Assembly (NCBI RefSeq): GCF_001857945.1
Contig: NZ_CP017770.1
Span: forward strand, 496,001 to 560,000
Direction: 5' to 3'
From: Paenibacillus crassostreae
GTDB lineage: Bacteria > Bacillota > Bacilli > Paenibacillales > Paenibacillaceae
DNA length: 64,000 nt
Part shown: positions 50,784 to 58,956 of the stretch, one piece after another
How the letters are laid out: every line of letters starts with the position of its first letter
Position numbering within the stretch: the stretch's first letter is position 1
The notes under the pieces: model-generated
What the model was told of the DNA's origin: nothing
Databases searched by the model: none
What the model saw: only the letters and a program-made list of their open reading frames with translations
Made by a program: the position numbers and the translations under genes

Positions 50784-51011
50784 TTATATACCCGAATTAA
50801 CGAGATACAAAAATAATGCAACCAAGCCTACAACAATAGCAATGCTTAATAAAGCAATCGTATATTTCTTTCTTAACAGATTATATATCGAAGCGATAAC
50901 CCCAAGAGATAAAAGGACAACAGTTGAAACAATGTCTTTAGCTACATACATATAGTTTAGAATCCCTAAAATCACTAAGAGTAAAGGCAACATATTTATT
51001 AATAACTTCAT
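50784..51011 (-). CDS. Small membrane protein
   Basis: A 75-residue protein with three hydrophobic segments (about residues 3-22, 27-44, 50-72) and hardly any loops. GGGAGGG lies 5 bases before the ATG. No family recognised. Confidence 0.6.
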   Translation of the reverse strand: MKLLINMLPLLLVILGILNYMYVAKDIVSTVVLLSLGVIASIYNLLRKKYTIALLSIAIVVGLVALFLYLVNSGI

Positions 51012-51069
51012 TTTTCCCTCCCAATAACTCTCTTTATATTAACATAATTAACCAAATATCGATTCAATC

Positions 51070-51130
51070 TTATTGAAGTAAACTGCCAGTTAGTTCAATA
51101 AAAAGAACGCTCCCCGCCTTCGCTTGGGCT
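51070..51130. repeat. CCCGTTAGC repeat, copy I
   Basis: TTATTGAAGTAAACTGCCAG and TTAGTTCAATAA form a strikingly good dyad (TTATTGAA...AACTG/CAGTT...TTCAATAA), followed by a degenerate hairpin GCTCCCCGCC/GGGC. It shows the palindromic nature of the box. The rest of 51131-51308 is empty. Confidence 0.65.
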
Positions 51131-51308
51131 ACGTCCTCCTCATTATATTCCATTTCCAATCACCTATTAAAGAATGTACGTGGGTAGCATGTAGTGCTTA
51201 AACAGGGGACTTATCTTAACCTAAGCACTAAGAAAATACTTTACTTTCTTCTGACACCTTGATGTTTATGAAGGTAAGAAGTCTGTTTCAAAACCTAGCA
51301 ATGATACG

Positions 51309-51851
51309 TTACTTTACAACCCGGTACCGTAGATGGGTCTCACTCGCAAAGGCAGATGTTTCTATACGCTCCAACTTAATACGCTCTCCGAGCCCGCCAA
51401 ATAATGAAATGCCGTCACCCAGCAGCAGGGGTACTACATCTAATACGATATCATCCACTAAACCAAGTTTGAGGCATTGCCGGGAGATGCTGCCACCCAA
51501 AAGAGCGACACTTTTATCGCCAGCGCTTGCTTTGGCAGCCTCAACGGCTTGCTTAATATCGTTAACGACGAAACTATACGTAATACCATCTTTTTCAACC
51601 GGTTCATGGGCTTCGTGGGTCAAGAGGTATATTGGAATTTTCAACATACCACCGTACGGGATCTCCCCTTCTTCAATCGTGTTCGTTTTATTGGCGCCAC
51701 CAACTACGGCGCCTATTTCCTCCATGACTTTATTGACTACTGCGTAATCTTGGTCCGTAGCTTCAAAATCGAACATCCAATCGATACCACCGTCTTTGTC
51801 GGCCATGTATCCATCTAGTGTGGTTGTTGCGTGAATAATAACTTTTGCCAT
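51309..51851 (-). CDS. Dihydrofolate-reductase-like (RibD C-terminal) protein
   Basis: A 180-residue protein of the bifunctional RibD/DHFR fold: VIIHATTTLDGYMADKDGGI, VGGANKTNTIE, ALLGGSISRQCLKLGLVDDI and VVPLLLGDGISLFG are hallmarks of YyaP/YwjB-type proteins. These bind NADPH; their substrates are unknown and folate metabolism should not be assumed. GGAGATATAATA lies before the ATG. It lies between repeats I and J. Confidence 0.88.
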   Translation of the reverse strand: MAKVIIHATTTLDGYMADKDGGIDWMFDFEATDQDYAVVNKVMEEIGAVVGGANKTNTIEEGEIPYGGMLKIPIYLLTHEAHEPVEKDGITYSFVVNDIKQAVEAAKASAGDKSVALLGGSISRQCLKLGLVDDIVLDVVPLLLGDGISLFGGLGERIKLERIETSAFASETHLRYRVVK

Positions 51852-52112
51852 TATTATATCTCCTTTACTTCTTAGTTTCTAAATACGGGTTAATAAACTG
51901 TGTAAATTGTTAGCGCATCCAGTCTGAGAGTGTCCCTTCCTCGATATAATCGATAAATTCGTCACTATTGTTACGATGGAAAATCCCTTGTAAATGGATT
52001 TAGACATTGGCTAAATAGCACTTTAATTTCTTCTGATACTGAACCAACGGGAGCCAGTCTAACACTTTATTTTTCAGTCTAATACTTTATTTTCTTCTAA
52101 CATTAATCTGTT
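51852..52112. other. Intergenic, short gene-tail remnant
   Basis: A 26-codon minus-strand tail (IFHRNNSDEFIDYIEEGTLS, ending DWMR-stop, near 51915-51995) is probably the end of a deleted gene. A GTTAGCG core at 51910-51916 beside it may be an eroded repeat box. Nothing else was recognised. Confidence 0.4.
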
Positions 52113-52214
52113 TTACTGAACTAGCGTTCCCCGTTAACGCAACGAAGCTGCCACAGATCGATCTGCGGCAGCTTCGTAGTGTTGTTTATTGAGCTCTCAT
52201 CTCCTAAGTTGCTG
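52113..52214. repeat. CCCGTTAGC repeat, copy J (box-hairpin-box)
   Basis: Left box TTACTGAACTAGCGTTCCCC (then GTTAACGCAACGA); hairpin CGAAGCTGCC/GGCAGCTTCG (52143-52152, 52167-52176) with inner palindrome CAGATCGATCTG and one A-C mismatch; right box TTTATTGAGCTCTCATCTCC, decayed. It lies 26 bp from the RCC1 gene stop. Confidence 0.75.
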
Positions 52215-52239
52215 TGTATTTTATTATTAATATTGAAAA

Positions 52240-53136
52240 CTAATTTCCGGGCAGTTGGATGCCACGCCAGCCGCTTACATCGCATTGGCCATATTCATTA
52301 TCACCCACAGCAACCACCGTGCCGTCCGATTTAAGCCCTACGGTATGGGCACAACCGGCCGAAATCGCCACAATATCGCGCCAATCACTTACATTACATT
52401 GGCCATACTCATTCCAACCCACAGCTGCCATAGTACCGTCCGATTTAAGGCCGATGGTATGATTACTACCCACCGCTATCGCCACAATATCGCGCCAGCC
52501 GCTTACATCGCATTGGTCATGTTTATTCAAACCCACAGCCGTCACCGTACCGTCCGATTTAAGACCAATTGTATGAAGATAACCAGCCGCGACCTCCACA
52601 ATATCGCACCAGCCGCTTACATTGCATTGGCAATACCGATTATTACCCACAGCCGTCACCGTGCCGTCTAATTTAAGACCGATGGTATGCCAGTCACCCG
52701 CCACGACCTCCACAATATCATGCCAGCCGCTTACATTGCATTCACCTTCATTATTTCGTCCCACTGCTACCACCGTGCCATCCGATTTAAGCCCAATGGT
52801 ACGACGCCAACCCGCCGCAACCATTACAATATCGCGCCAGTCGTTTACATCGCATTGGTCATACTTATTCCAACCAACAGCCGCGACAGTTCTGTCAGAT
52901 TTAAGACCAATTGTATGTGCATTACCCGTGTTCGTCGCCATATGAACATTACCAGCCGCGACCGCCATAATATCACGCCAGCCGCTTACATTACATTGAC
53001 CATATTTATTATCACCCACAGCCGTCACCGTGCCGTCAGATTTAAGCCCCACGGTATGACGACGACCCGTCGCTATGGTATCTTTAGGCCACCGTTTCAC
53101 CTTTAACATCGCTTCTTTCGATGAAATGTAATCCAT
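52240..53136 (-). CDS. RCC1-repeat (beta-propeller-like) protein
   Basis: A 298-residue protein made almost wholly of seven RCC1-type repeats of 39 residues, each HTIGLKSDGTV-AVG-N-Y-QC then NVSGWRDIV-VAAG. Seven blades are the number of a closed RCC1 propeller. An extra 11-residue insert (NVHMATNTGNA) sits between repeats 1 and 2. The repeats are near-identical in DNA too, so recombination may vary their number. The function is unknown; such proteins bind other proteins or nucleosomes in eukaryotes. It sits between repeats J and K. Confidence 0.87.
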   Translation of the reverse strand: MDYISSKEAMLKVKRWPKDTIATGRRHTVGLKSDGTVTAVGDNKYGQCNVSGWRDIMAVAAGNVHMATNTGNAHTIGLKSDRTVAAVGWNKYDQCDVNDWRDIVMVAAGWRRTIGLKSDGTVVAVGRNNEGECNVSGWHDIVEVVAGDWHTIGLKLDGTVTAVGNNRYCQCNVSGWCDIVEVAAGYLHTIGLKSDGTVTAVGLNKHDQCDVSGWRDIVAIAVGSNHTIGLKSDGTMAAVGWNEYGQCNVSDWRDIVAISAGCAHTVGLKSDGTVVAVGDNEYGQCDVSGWRGIQLPGN

Positions 53137-53253
53137 GTTTTAGCTCCTTGTAAACAAGACCTTTTTTATATACGTTTCATCGTGGTCAACTACTTGCGAG
53201 AGTTGTACGTTCCATCAAGAAATATTACCACGAACTGTCGTTCTTGGGTTTTG

Positions 53254-53351
53254 TTAATCTGCCCGTTAGCGGAAAAGACCTGCCGATCCATTACTGTTGG
53301 CAAGTCTTCCCCTGATGTTTATTGAGCTATAGTATCCGTAAGCTTAACGAA
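53254..53351. repeat. CCCGTTAGC repeat, copy K (box-hairpin-box)
   Basis: Left box TTAATCTGCCCGTTAGCGGA; hairpin AAGACCTGCC/GGCAAGTCTT (53276-53285, 53300-53309) with one mismatch; right box TTTATTGAGCTATAGTATCC (then GTAAGCTTAACG). It lies between the RCC1 gene and the phosphotransferase fragment. Confidence 0.78.
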
Positions 53352-53399
53352 AAGCGGTTAATTATGAGTATTCTTTTCCTCTTCATTGTTTTGCGTTGT

Positions 53400-53738
53400 C
53401 TAAATATTTCCTAACAAAGCGGACATATTTTTTTGACTTTCAGCAAGCCAAATCATTTCCTTTGCGAAGCGAGCTGGCGGTACACTATGTTGATCCATGT
53501 TAGCATTAATCCACCATGTACTTTCCATATACCACAACAACTGTAATGAATATGTTAAATAACCCTCTACCACGTTGTGTTCCTCACTGTACCCTTCCAT
53601 AAACGCCGAAGCCAGGGAGACATCTAAATTATCATCTAAGGCACATGATATAACAGCACGAGCTACATCAAGTTGCGGATAGTCATACTTTAGTCGATCA
53701 AAATCTAAAATTGCAGTTAAAAAAATGCATTTATATAA
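53400..53738 (-). pseudogene. APH/choline-kinase-like phosphotransferase, C-terminal fragment
   Basis: A 112-codon frame without start, opening after a TGA at 53741-53739: LTAILDFDRLKYDYPQLDVA, then RAVISCALDDNLDV and the helical tail EGYLTYSLQLLWYMES. DFDRL...YDYPQLDVARA is the metal-binding and following helix of aminoglycoside-phosphotransferase-like enzymes. The N-terminal two thirds, including the nucleotide-binding lobe and the HGD-catalytic loop, are missing. An inner ATG (53600) would only make a useless 66-residue peptide. Confidence 0.75.
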
Positions 53739-53878
53739 TCATAGTTTTGTCCTTGACACGAACTATCTCAACTAAATATACAATACCTTCCTTTTCATCT
53801 ATATACTACTACAAAATACGTGATACCTCCAGTGTCAGGTTGATTAATAAGAAAATATGTTTAGCTTTCGCTTTTCAT

Positions 53879-53911
53879 GAAACTAGCCTGCCTGTTAGCG
53901 CAATCTTACTG
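53879..53911. repeat. CCCGTTAGC repeat, copy L
   Basis: GAAACTAGCCTGCCTGTTAG followed by CGCAATCTTACTG, then a hairpin TTCTCTTC/GAGAAGA at about 53930-53951. Only one box is present. Confidence 0.6.
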
Positions 53912-53980
53912 CAATAATTCTTTCTCTTCTGTATAGAGAAGATGACGAGTGAAGGTTTTCGGTCTTAGTACAGAGTCAAA

Positions 53981-54016
53981 TAAAAGAACCTTGAGAGTAA
54001 ATTCAAGGTTCTTTTA
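53981..54016 (-). terminator. Terminator after SDR gene
   Basis: TAAAAGAACCTTGA (53981-53994) pairs with TCAAGGTTCTTTTA (54003-54016), a perfect 14-bp stem. It lies 23 bp after the stop of the SDR gene. Confidence 0.85.
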
Positions 54017-54038
54017 TACAAGAATAAGTTAGATATAT

Positions 54039-54833
54039 TTAATAAATAGTCGGTACAATTCCCCCATCCATACGGATTGGAGAGCCTTTAAATGCTGATG
54101 CATAAGGACTACATACAAATGTAGTTAGTCTACCTATTTCAATAGGTTTGATAAAGCGCTGTATTTCAGATTGAGGTAGGTTTGTAGTCATGAATTTTTT
54201 CTCTTTTTCTGAAAAAGTTATATCTTCATTAGGGTACATACCATCAATTATTTGATACACATTTTCAGAGAGGGTTGGTCCTGGCATGATCGTATTGACT
54301 GTAACTTCTGTTCCTATGGTTAATTTAGATAAGGTTTTTGACAATGATAATAGCATGGATTTGGTCATACAATACTGAGGCATTTGTCCTGAAGGCATAA
54401 TTGCTTCTTCACTCGCGATAAAAATAATGCGACCATAATCATTTTTCAACATTTTAGGTAAATAAAATTTAGATAGTCCATTTGCAGCAAGAACATTAGT
54501 ACGGAAGTATTTTTCCCATATGTCATCGTCAACATCCTCATATTGCATAATTTCATAAATACCCATATTGTTGACTAAAATATCCACATTGGGGTACTTT
54601 TCAAATAGTGCCTCTCTTTGCCCAATATCCACAATATCGGCTGTAACGTTTTGAGGAGAGGTAGCCGGGAAATCTGACTTAATTTCATTTACAGTTCGTT
54701 CTACCTCATCATAATTCCGTCCATTAATGAGTACATTAACACCTTCTTTAGCAAGTTCAATGGCAATTGCTTTGCCTATACCTTTCGTTGATCCTGTCAC
54801 TAAAGCTGTTTTATTGTTTAATCCCATATCCAT
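54039..54833 (-). CDS. SDR-family oxidoreductase
   Basis: About 264 residues from ATG 54833; the start is uncertain (54857 and 54827 are alternatives; GAGGCG lies between the first two). TGSTKGIGKAIAIELAKEG is the cofactor motif, NNMGI replaces NNAG, and YCMTK is the YxxxK. The C-terminus KGSPIRMDGGIVPTIY is usual for FabG-like enzymes. AraC-family gene upstream on the same strand may control it. Confidence 0.85.
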   Translation of the reverse strand: MDMGLNNKTALVTGSTKGIGKAIAIELAKEGVNVLINGRNYDEVERTVNEIKSDFPATSPQNVTADIVDIGQREALFEKYPNVDILVNNMGIYEIMQYEDVDDDIWEKYFRTNVLAANGLSKFYLPKMLKNDYGRIIFIASEEAIMPSGQMPQYCMTKSMLLSLSKTLSKLTIGTEVTVNTIMPGPTLSENVYQIIDGMYPNEDITFSEKEKKFMTTNLPQSEIQRFIKPIEIGRLTTFVCSPYASAFKGSPIRMDGGIVPTIY

Positions 54834-55001
54834 AAGTTTAAAAATCGCCTCTTTCATTCGTTAGTCATTTACGGCAAGCTGATTCAAGTCGATTGTCAAA
54901 CAGTCTTGTGCTCCGGATAGTGATTATATTACCTTCTATGGATTGTTCAGTAACTAGCACATCGCGCCAATGTTCTTGTATAACACGCCAAAAGATAAAA
55001 C

Positions 55002-56021
55002 TCAGTAAATTGAGTTTGTACCTATATGTTCAGCACGCCAATTGGCAGGAGTATCACCCTCCCACTGGCGGAATGCGCGATAGAATGAGTTCTGGTCTTC
55101 ATATCCTATCAAGAAAGCCACTTCTTTAATATCGAGTGAGGGATCTGCCAAATACTCTCGTGCCTGCTCATGTCTTGCTTGTGCCAACAGTTGCTTAAAG
55201 TTCGTGTTCTCGTCAGTAAGTCGGCGCTGCAAGGTGCGATCGCTCATACCCATTTCCTTCGCGATAGCCTCAATATCAGGACGACCTCCTGTTAGGCTAC
55301 GTTTCATGATCCATTTGACCATCTCGGTATTTGAGCGACTGAGTTGCTGTTCATCCAACGATTGGTCTAAAACGGGAGTCAGGATCTCCAGTAACTCCTC
55401 GTTGTACGAGACAAAGGGACGGTCTAGATCTTTGCGATGTAATGTTAATCGGTTACACTCTGCACCAACCCGGATACGGCACCCGAAATACGATTCAAGG
55501 GCTTGTACATCGCCCATGGAGTGCGCAAATTCGACTAACCGGGCTGTCAAAGGTTGACCTGTGCCACGTCGTCCAAGCTCCAGAAGAATTGCTAGCGTAA
55601 TACCAACCAGCAACGGAGGACCGGATTGCTCGGTAACCAACCATTCCAGTTCGATTGTACAGTTCTCACCATCCTCGATGATACGTAAGCTTTCGGGCGG
55701 GCACAGTTGTTTGTACCGAGCCATTCGGTTTAGAGCATCTCGGTAGTCCCGTGCGTGGTAAGTTGCTAAGACGGTCGGTGGGTACTGCGCTGTTTCAAAG
55801 ACGGTCACAAGCTTGATGATTCCTTCAGCAGTGTCCCCTATAAGATCTGAATAAGCCTGCCAGATTGCTAAATATTGGGCGTTGGTGACTACTGGTCCAT
55901 TAATAATGGTGAGCGGCAGTTGTGCTTTGCGAGCTACGTCGTGGGCTTGAATCCCTAATTGACGTAATCCAGCCCAGAATCCTGGCGGGATTTTAATACG
56001 GTCAGAGGTATGAGATTTCAA
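55002..56021 (-). CDS. AraC-family regulator (OruR/arabinose-binding-like N-terminus)
   Basis: A 339-residue regulator. Residues 1-200 are an Arabinose_bd-type domain of the group with ALNRMARYKQLCPPESLRII; the C-terminal HTH_18 (about 240-335) has AIAKEMGMSDRTLQRRLTDE and VAFLIGYEDQNSFYRAFRQW. This type is commoner in Proteobacteria, yet the sequence composition is only mildly GC-rich. It lies upstream of the SDR gene (168 bp gap) and may activate it. Confidence 0.88.
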   Translation of the reverse strand: MKSHTSDRIKIPPGFWAGLRQLGIQAHDVARKAQLPLTIINGPVVTNAQYLAIWQAYSDLIGDTAEGIIKLVTVFETAQYPPTVLATYHARDYRDALNRMARYKQLCPPESLRIIEDGENCTIELEWLVTEQSGPPLLVGITLAILLELGRRGTGQPLTARLVEFAHSMGDVQALESYFGCRIRVGAECNRLTLHRKDLDRPFVSYNEELLEILTPVLDQSLDEQQLSRSNTEMVKWIMKRSLTGGRPDIEAIAKEMGMSDRTLQRRLTDENTNFKQLLAQARHEQAREYLADPSLDIKEVAFLIGYEDQNSFYRAFRQWEGDTPANWRAEHIGTNSIY

Positions 56022-56248
56022 ACATATGGACCTCCTTTAGCTATTCATATATTCCATTAGTTTTGGTTGTGATTAGGGTGCAGTACCTTATCTAAAATAC
56101 ATATAAGAATACTCTTAAGTCTATTAAAGTGTCTACATTAACGTAATAAACTACGAAACTTCATTAGAAAAGTCATAGCTAAAAAATGAGCAGGCTATCG
56201 CTACATCATTCTTAACGCAGGCCTTTTTAATCTCATTTGAAAACTTAA

Positions 56249-56425
56249 TCATAGATTTGTTACTGTGCTTAATCGTTTCCTTTGGATTCGATGTACAAGA
56301 TTTATTCCTAAATCAATAATAATCGGTTTATCACTTGGCATTTTCAACAAATCGATAACAAAGAATTCCATCATCTCTTCGACGATCTGAAGTAGCCATT
56401 GATAATGGTCTTGAATTCCCTTCAT
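56249..56425 (-). pseudogene. Short gene fragment, possibly nucleotide kinase-like
   Basis: A 58-codon frame from ATG 56425: KGIQDHYQWLLQIVEEMMEF then KMPSDKPIIIDLG, ending with unrelated codons. The alternation of a long helix and a buried strand (PIIIDLG) suggests a P-loop kinase fragment. GAAAAATG gives no ribosome binding site. The left neighbour 56022-56248 is empty apart from TTAACGTAAT and TTAACGCA motifs that may be eroded CCCGTTAGC boxes. Confidence 0.4.
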
Positions 56426-56451
56426 TTTTCAATAAATGTTTATCTCGCTTT

Positions 56452-56988
56452 CTAAACCAATCCTTGTTTTAAGCGATCCAGCTGTAGAAGATGATGACGG
56501 TAATGCATTTCAACAAGCAGAAACCATTCCTCCGCACACAGTCCACCGAATGACGGATGAGGCATCGTATTTTCTTTGGACGCTTGCACAAGGATCGGTT
56601 CAATCTCTTTCATTCTCTGGATGACAGTGTGTAATCCTTGAATTAGCTGTTCTTTGTTTTCCGGTTGCTCCGGGGTATATTGTGCGGAAGGCGGAACCTG
56701 AATCCGAATGGGTGGGAAACTTCCTTGCCCAAATACAGTTGCACCAACCTCGCTTTTTAGTGCTTGAGGTACCTTGAGTTCTTCATTTGGCACCAAGCAT
56801 TGATCAAGATTACGAAGCTGCATATAAAGCGCCGAGCTAATGAGATGTTGAACCATCTGCCCGATGGACCACTCGTTGTCACTTGGCTTTTGCTTCAGCT
56901 GATCCAGATTGAATTGATCCAGTTCATGAATATAATATATCGCAGTCTCCTCAAAACGTTGTAATGCTTCCTTTGTTGTAATCATCAA
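56452..56988 (-). CDS. DinB-family (DinB_2) protein
   Basis: A 178-residue four-helix-bundle protein of the DinB/YfiT superfamily: FEETAIYYIHELDQFNLDQL, then SIGQMVQHLISSALYM and FLLVEMHYRHHLLQLDRLKQ. The three histidines that bind metal in this fold are at QHLIS, EMHYRHH. Members are metal-dependent transferases or hydrolases of thiols such as bacillithiol; the exact task is unknown. ATG 56988; a second Met follows directly. A WYL-type regulator lies upstream on the same strand. Confidence 0.87.
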   Translation of the reverse strand: MMITTKEALQRFEETAIYYIHELDQFNLDQLKQKPSDNEWSIGQMVQHLISSALYMQLRNLDQCLVPNEELKVPQALKSEVGATVFGQGSFPPIRIQVPPSAQYTPEQPENKEQLIQGLHTVIQRMKEIEPILVQASKENTMPHPSFGGLCAEEWFLLVEMHYRHHLLQLDRLKQGLV

Positions 56989-57050
56989 TTATTAGCCCCT
57001 TTAGTCATCTTTTTATCTTAGTATACAAAAACACTACTGACACCATTATG

Positions 57051-58007
57051 TCAGTAGCGTTTTAACGTTTTTTCCAGTTCGTCTCTAACCCGATGTCGGA
57101 AAGATTCCGGCTCTAGTACAACCACACTGCTTCCCCAGGCGAGCACGGAGTGCAGTAATTCTTCAGGCTCTCGAACGCGAAAGGTCACCAGCAATCCTTC
57201 TGTGTGATCCTCTACGGTTTCTATATAGAAGTTGTTCGATTCTCTAACCTTATCGGCAATATCAGGTTGGACCTGGATGCGCACACGAATATTGCGATCG
57301 TCTGGTGGCTGGTATACATCTAAATGAAAATCCGCCGGTAGCATAAATCTATCTTCTAGATCGATAAGCTCACTCATCCGGGACAACCGGAAATGACGGA
57401 TCTCTTGACGCAATTCACACCATGCGATGAGTACCCATGACCCTTGATGAAGCACAAGTCCATAAGGAGCAACTGTACGAACACTTTGGCGGTTTCCATC
57501 GACTTCAGCGATTCTTTTAGAATAGCGAAATCTTATTTTCCTTTCCTCCAGTATCGCTCGCCGAATCGCTTCCAAGAAAGCCTTCTCTTGTATTCGTACT
57601 ACATCCTTTGCCGTTGTAATCAAACGAAAACTCTTGCGAATCCGGGATGCCTCACTGCAGATCGGTTCCGGTAGGATGGCTTCAATCTTCCCTCTAGAAG
57701 TTCGAGACTTACTGCCATAGTAGGCATCAAACCAATGCTCGATAAAATCTGTTCCAATAAGTAAAGCCACTGCTTCTTCCACTGTGAAACTAACTGGCGG
57801 CAAGAAGTATCCCTCCATTAAGGAGTATCCCTGCCCTGGTGCTCCTATCACGGATACACCAGCTTCGCTCAAAGCCTGAATATCCCTGTAGATGGTCCTC
57901 ACACTTGTTTCAAATGTAGCAGCCAAATCCTCGGCTCGTAACACTTTATTTCGCTGTAGTTCAAGCACTATAGCTAACAAACGGTCTGTTTTGTTCATGC
58001 AATGCAC
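57051..58007 (-). CDS. YafY-type HTH/WYL regulator
   Basis: A 318-residue regulator: N-terminal HTH_11 (KTDRLLAIVLELQRNKVLRA, TFETSVRTIYRDIQALSEAG), then a WYL domain (QSVRTVAPYGLVLHQGSWVL, IAWCELRQEIRHFRLSRM) and a WCX C-terminal part. WYL domains bind ligands, often nucleotides, and such regulators control many stress systems. It probably regulates itself and the DinB gene 62 bp downstream. No consensus ribosome binding site was found; the ATG at 58007 is taken from homology of the first residues. Confidence 0.87.
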   Translation of the reverse strand: MHCMNKTDRLLAIVLELQRNKVLRAEDLAATFETSVRTIYRDIQALSEAGVSVIGAPGQGYSLMEGYFLPPVSFTVEEAVALLIGTDFIEHWFDAYYGSKSRTSRGKIEAILPEPICSEASRIRKSFRLITTAKDVVRIQEKAFLEAIRRAILEERKIRFRYSKRIAEVDGNRQSVRTVAPYGLVLHQGSWVLIAWCELRQEIRHFRLSRMSELIDLEDRFMLPADFHLDVYQPPDDRNIRVRIQVQPDIADKVRESNNFYIETVEDHTEGLLVTFRVREPEELLHSVLAWGSSVVVLEPESFRHRVRDELEKTLKRY

Positions 58008-58084
58008 CCTTCTCCGAGATTATTCTAATCTTGACTATGATTTAAAAGTGTATATAATACAAATTAATTGCATATGTTGAATGT

Positions 58085-58211
58085 TTTCTAGGGTTCCGCA
58101 ACAATAAATGTTGGTCTGGTCCGAGAGAAAACTCACAGCTATGCTGTGCCACGGAAGGATAAAAGCCTGGGAGATACTGTTTTACAGTTATCTCTTTGGC
58201 TTTTTTTGCTT
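58085..58211 (+). ncRNA. Guanidine-I (ykkC) riboswitch with terminator
   Basis: The conserved blocks are present in order: CTAGGGTTCCG, GGTCTGGTCCGAGAGAAAAC, a variable hairpin (CACAGCTATGCTGTG), CCACGG, and GGATAAAAGCCTGGGAGA. The last block overlaps a terminator, AAGCC...GGCTT with inner GAGATA/TATCTC stem and seven T at 58201-58207. Guanidine binding should block the terminator and turn on the SMR genes. The leader fits known biology of this class exactly. Confidence 0.93.
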
Positions 58212-58246
58212 TTTGGTAACAATAAAAAAACGGAGGTGTTGTTTAA

Positions 58247-58588
58247 ATGAATACAAACTGGATGAAAGTATTCATCGCTGCTTTTCTAGAAATATTTTGG
58301 GTGATTGGATTAGCCCACTCATATGATTTTTGGACTTGGACTGGAACGGTAGTTGCAATTATTGTGAGTAATTATTTAATGATTACAGCAGCACAAGTAC
58401 TTCCCGCTGGAACTGTTTATGCTGTTTTTGTGGGATTAGGTACAGCAGGTACTGTCATTTCTGAGATTCTCTTCTTTGGTGAGTCCTTTAAATGGGAAAA
58501 GATATTTTTAATTATACTATTATTATCCGGTGTTATTGGCTTGAAATTGATTACAGATAGCAAAGGTAAAGAAGGAGTTGAATCCTAG
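58247..58588 (+). CDS. ykkC: SMR-family guanidine exporter subunit (YkkC-like)
   Basis: A 113-residue four-span small multidrug resistance protein, first of a heterodimer pair. The essential membrane glutamate is E15 in AAFLEIFWVIGLAHS; the signature VLPAGTVYAVFVGLGTAGTV and GVIGLKLI follow. The guanidine riboswitch just upstream indicates guanidinium export. GGAGGTGTT lies before the ATG. YkkC of B. subtilis has 112 residues. Confidence 0.92.
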   Translation: MNTNWMKVFIAAFLEIFWVIGLAHSYDFWTWTGTVVAIIVSNYLMITAAQVLPAGTVYAVFVGLGTAGTVISEILFFGESFKWEKIFLIILLLSGVIGLKLITDSKGKEGVES

Positions 58589-58902
58589 TGGCTTGGTTTA
58601 CTTTAATTTTAGCGGGATTATTTGAAGCATTTGGTGTCGCAATGATTAATCAATTGAATAAAAGTCGTAATTGGCAGACTATTATTTTATTAATTTTGGG
58701 ATTTGGTATAAGTCTTTTATTACTAGGTTATTCATTACGAACTCTACCTATGGGAACAGCCTATGCCATTTGGACAGGCATTGGTGTCGTTGTTGGTACC
58801 TTAATAGGAATGTTATTATATAGTGAATCCAAGGATTGGAAAAGGCTTGTTTGTATAGCTATAGTATTAGGTGCAACGATTGGTTTGAAAGTTGTTTCTT
58901 AA
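58588..58902 (+). CDS. ykkD: SMR-family guanidine exporter subunit (YkkD-like)
   Basis: A 104-residue SMR protein, second subunit. E13 in LAGLFEAFGVAMI is the coupling glutamate; LPMGTAYAIWTGIGVVVGTL is the SMR signature. GTG start overlaps the TAG of the first gene by one base. With ykkC it forms the antiparallel heterodimer that exports guanidinium against protons. A terminator follows at 58957. Confidence 0.92.
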   Translation: MAWFTLILAGLFEAFGVAMINQLNKSRNWQTIILLILGFGISLLLLGYSLRTLPMGTAYAIWTGIGVVVGTLIGMLLYSESKDWKRLVCIAIVLGATIGLKVVS

Positions 58903-58956
58903 AAGAATAATTCAGGAGCGTCACCTGTACAGATTTAATTTTCACGGGAATTGAAT

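Noticed and set aside
52240-53136. CRISPR-like regular repeats
   Set aside because: The periodic 117-bp units are protein-coding RCC1 repeats; no 25-40 bp repeat/spacer array exists in the window.
11222-53911. Calling the CCCGTTAGC repeats true integron attC sites
   Set aside because: The core differs from GTTRRRY, no RYYYAAC partner core was found at the other end, and no integron integrase is in the window. Kept only as a layout analogy.
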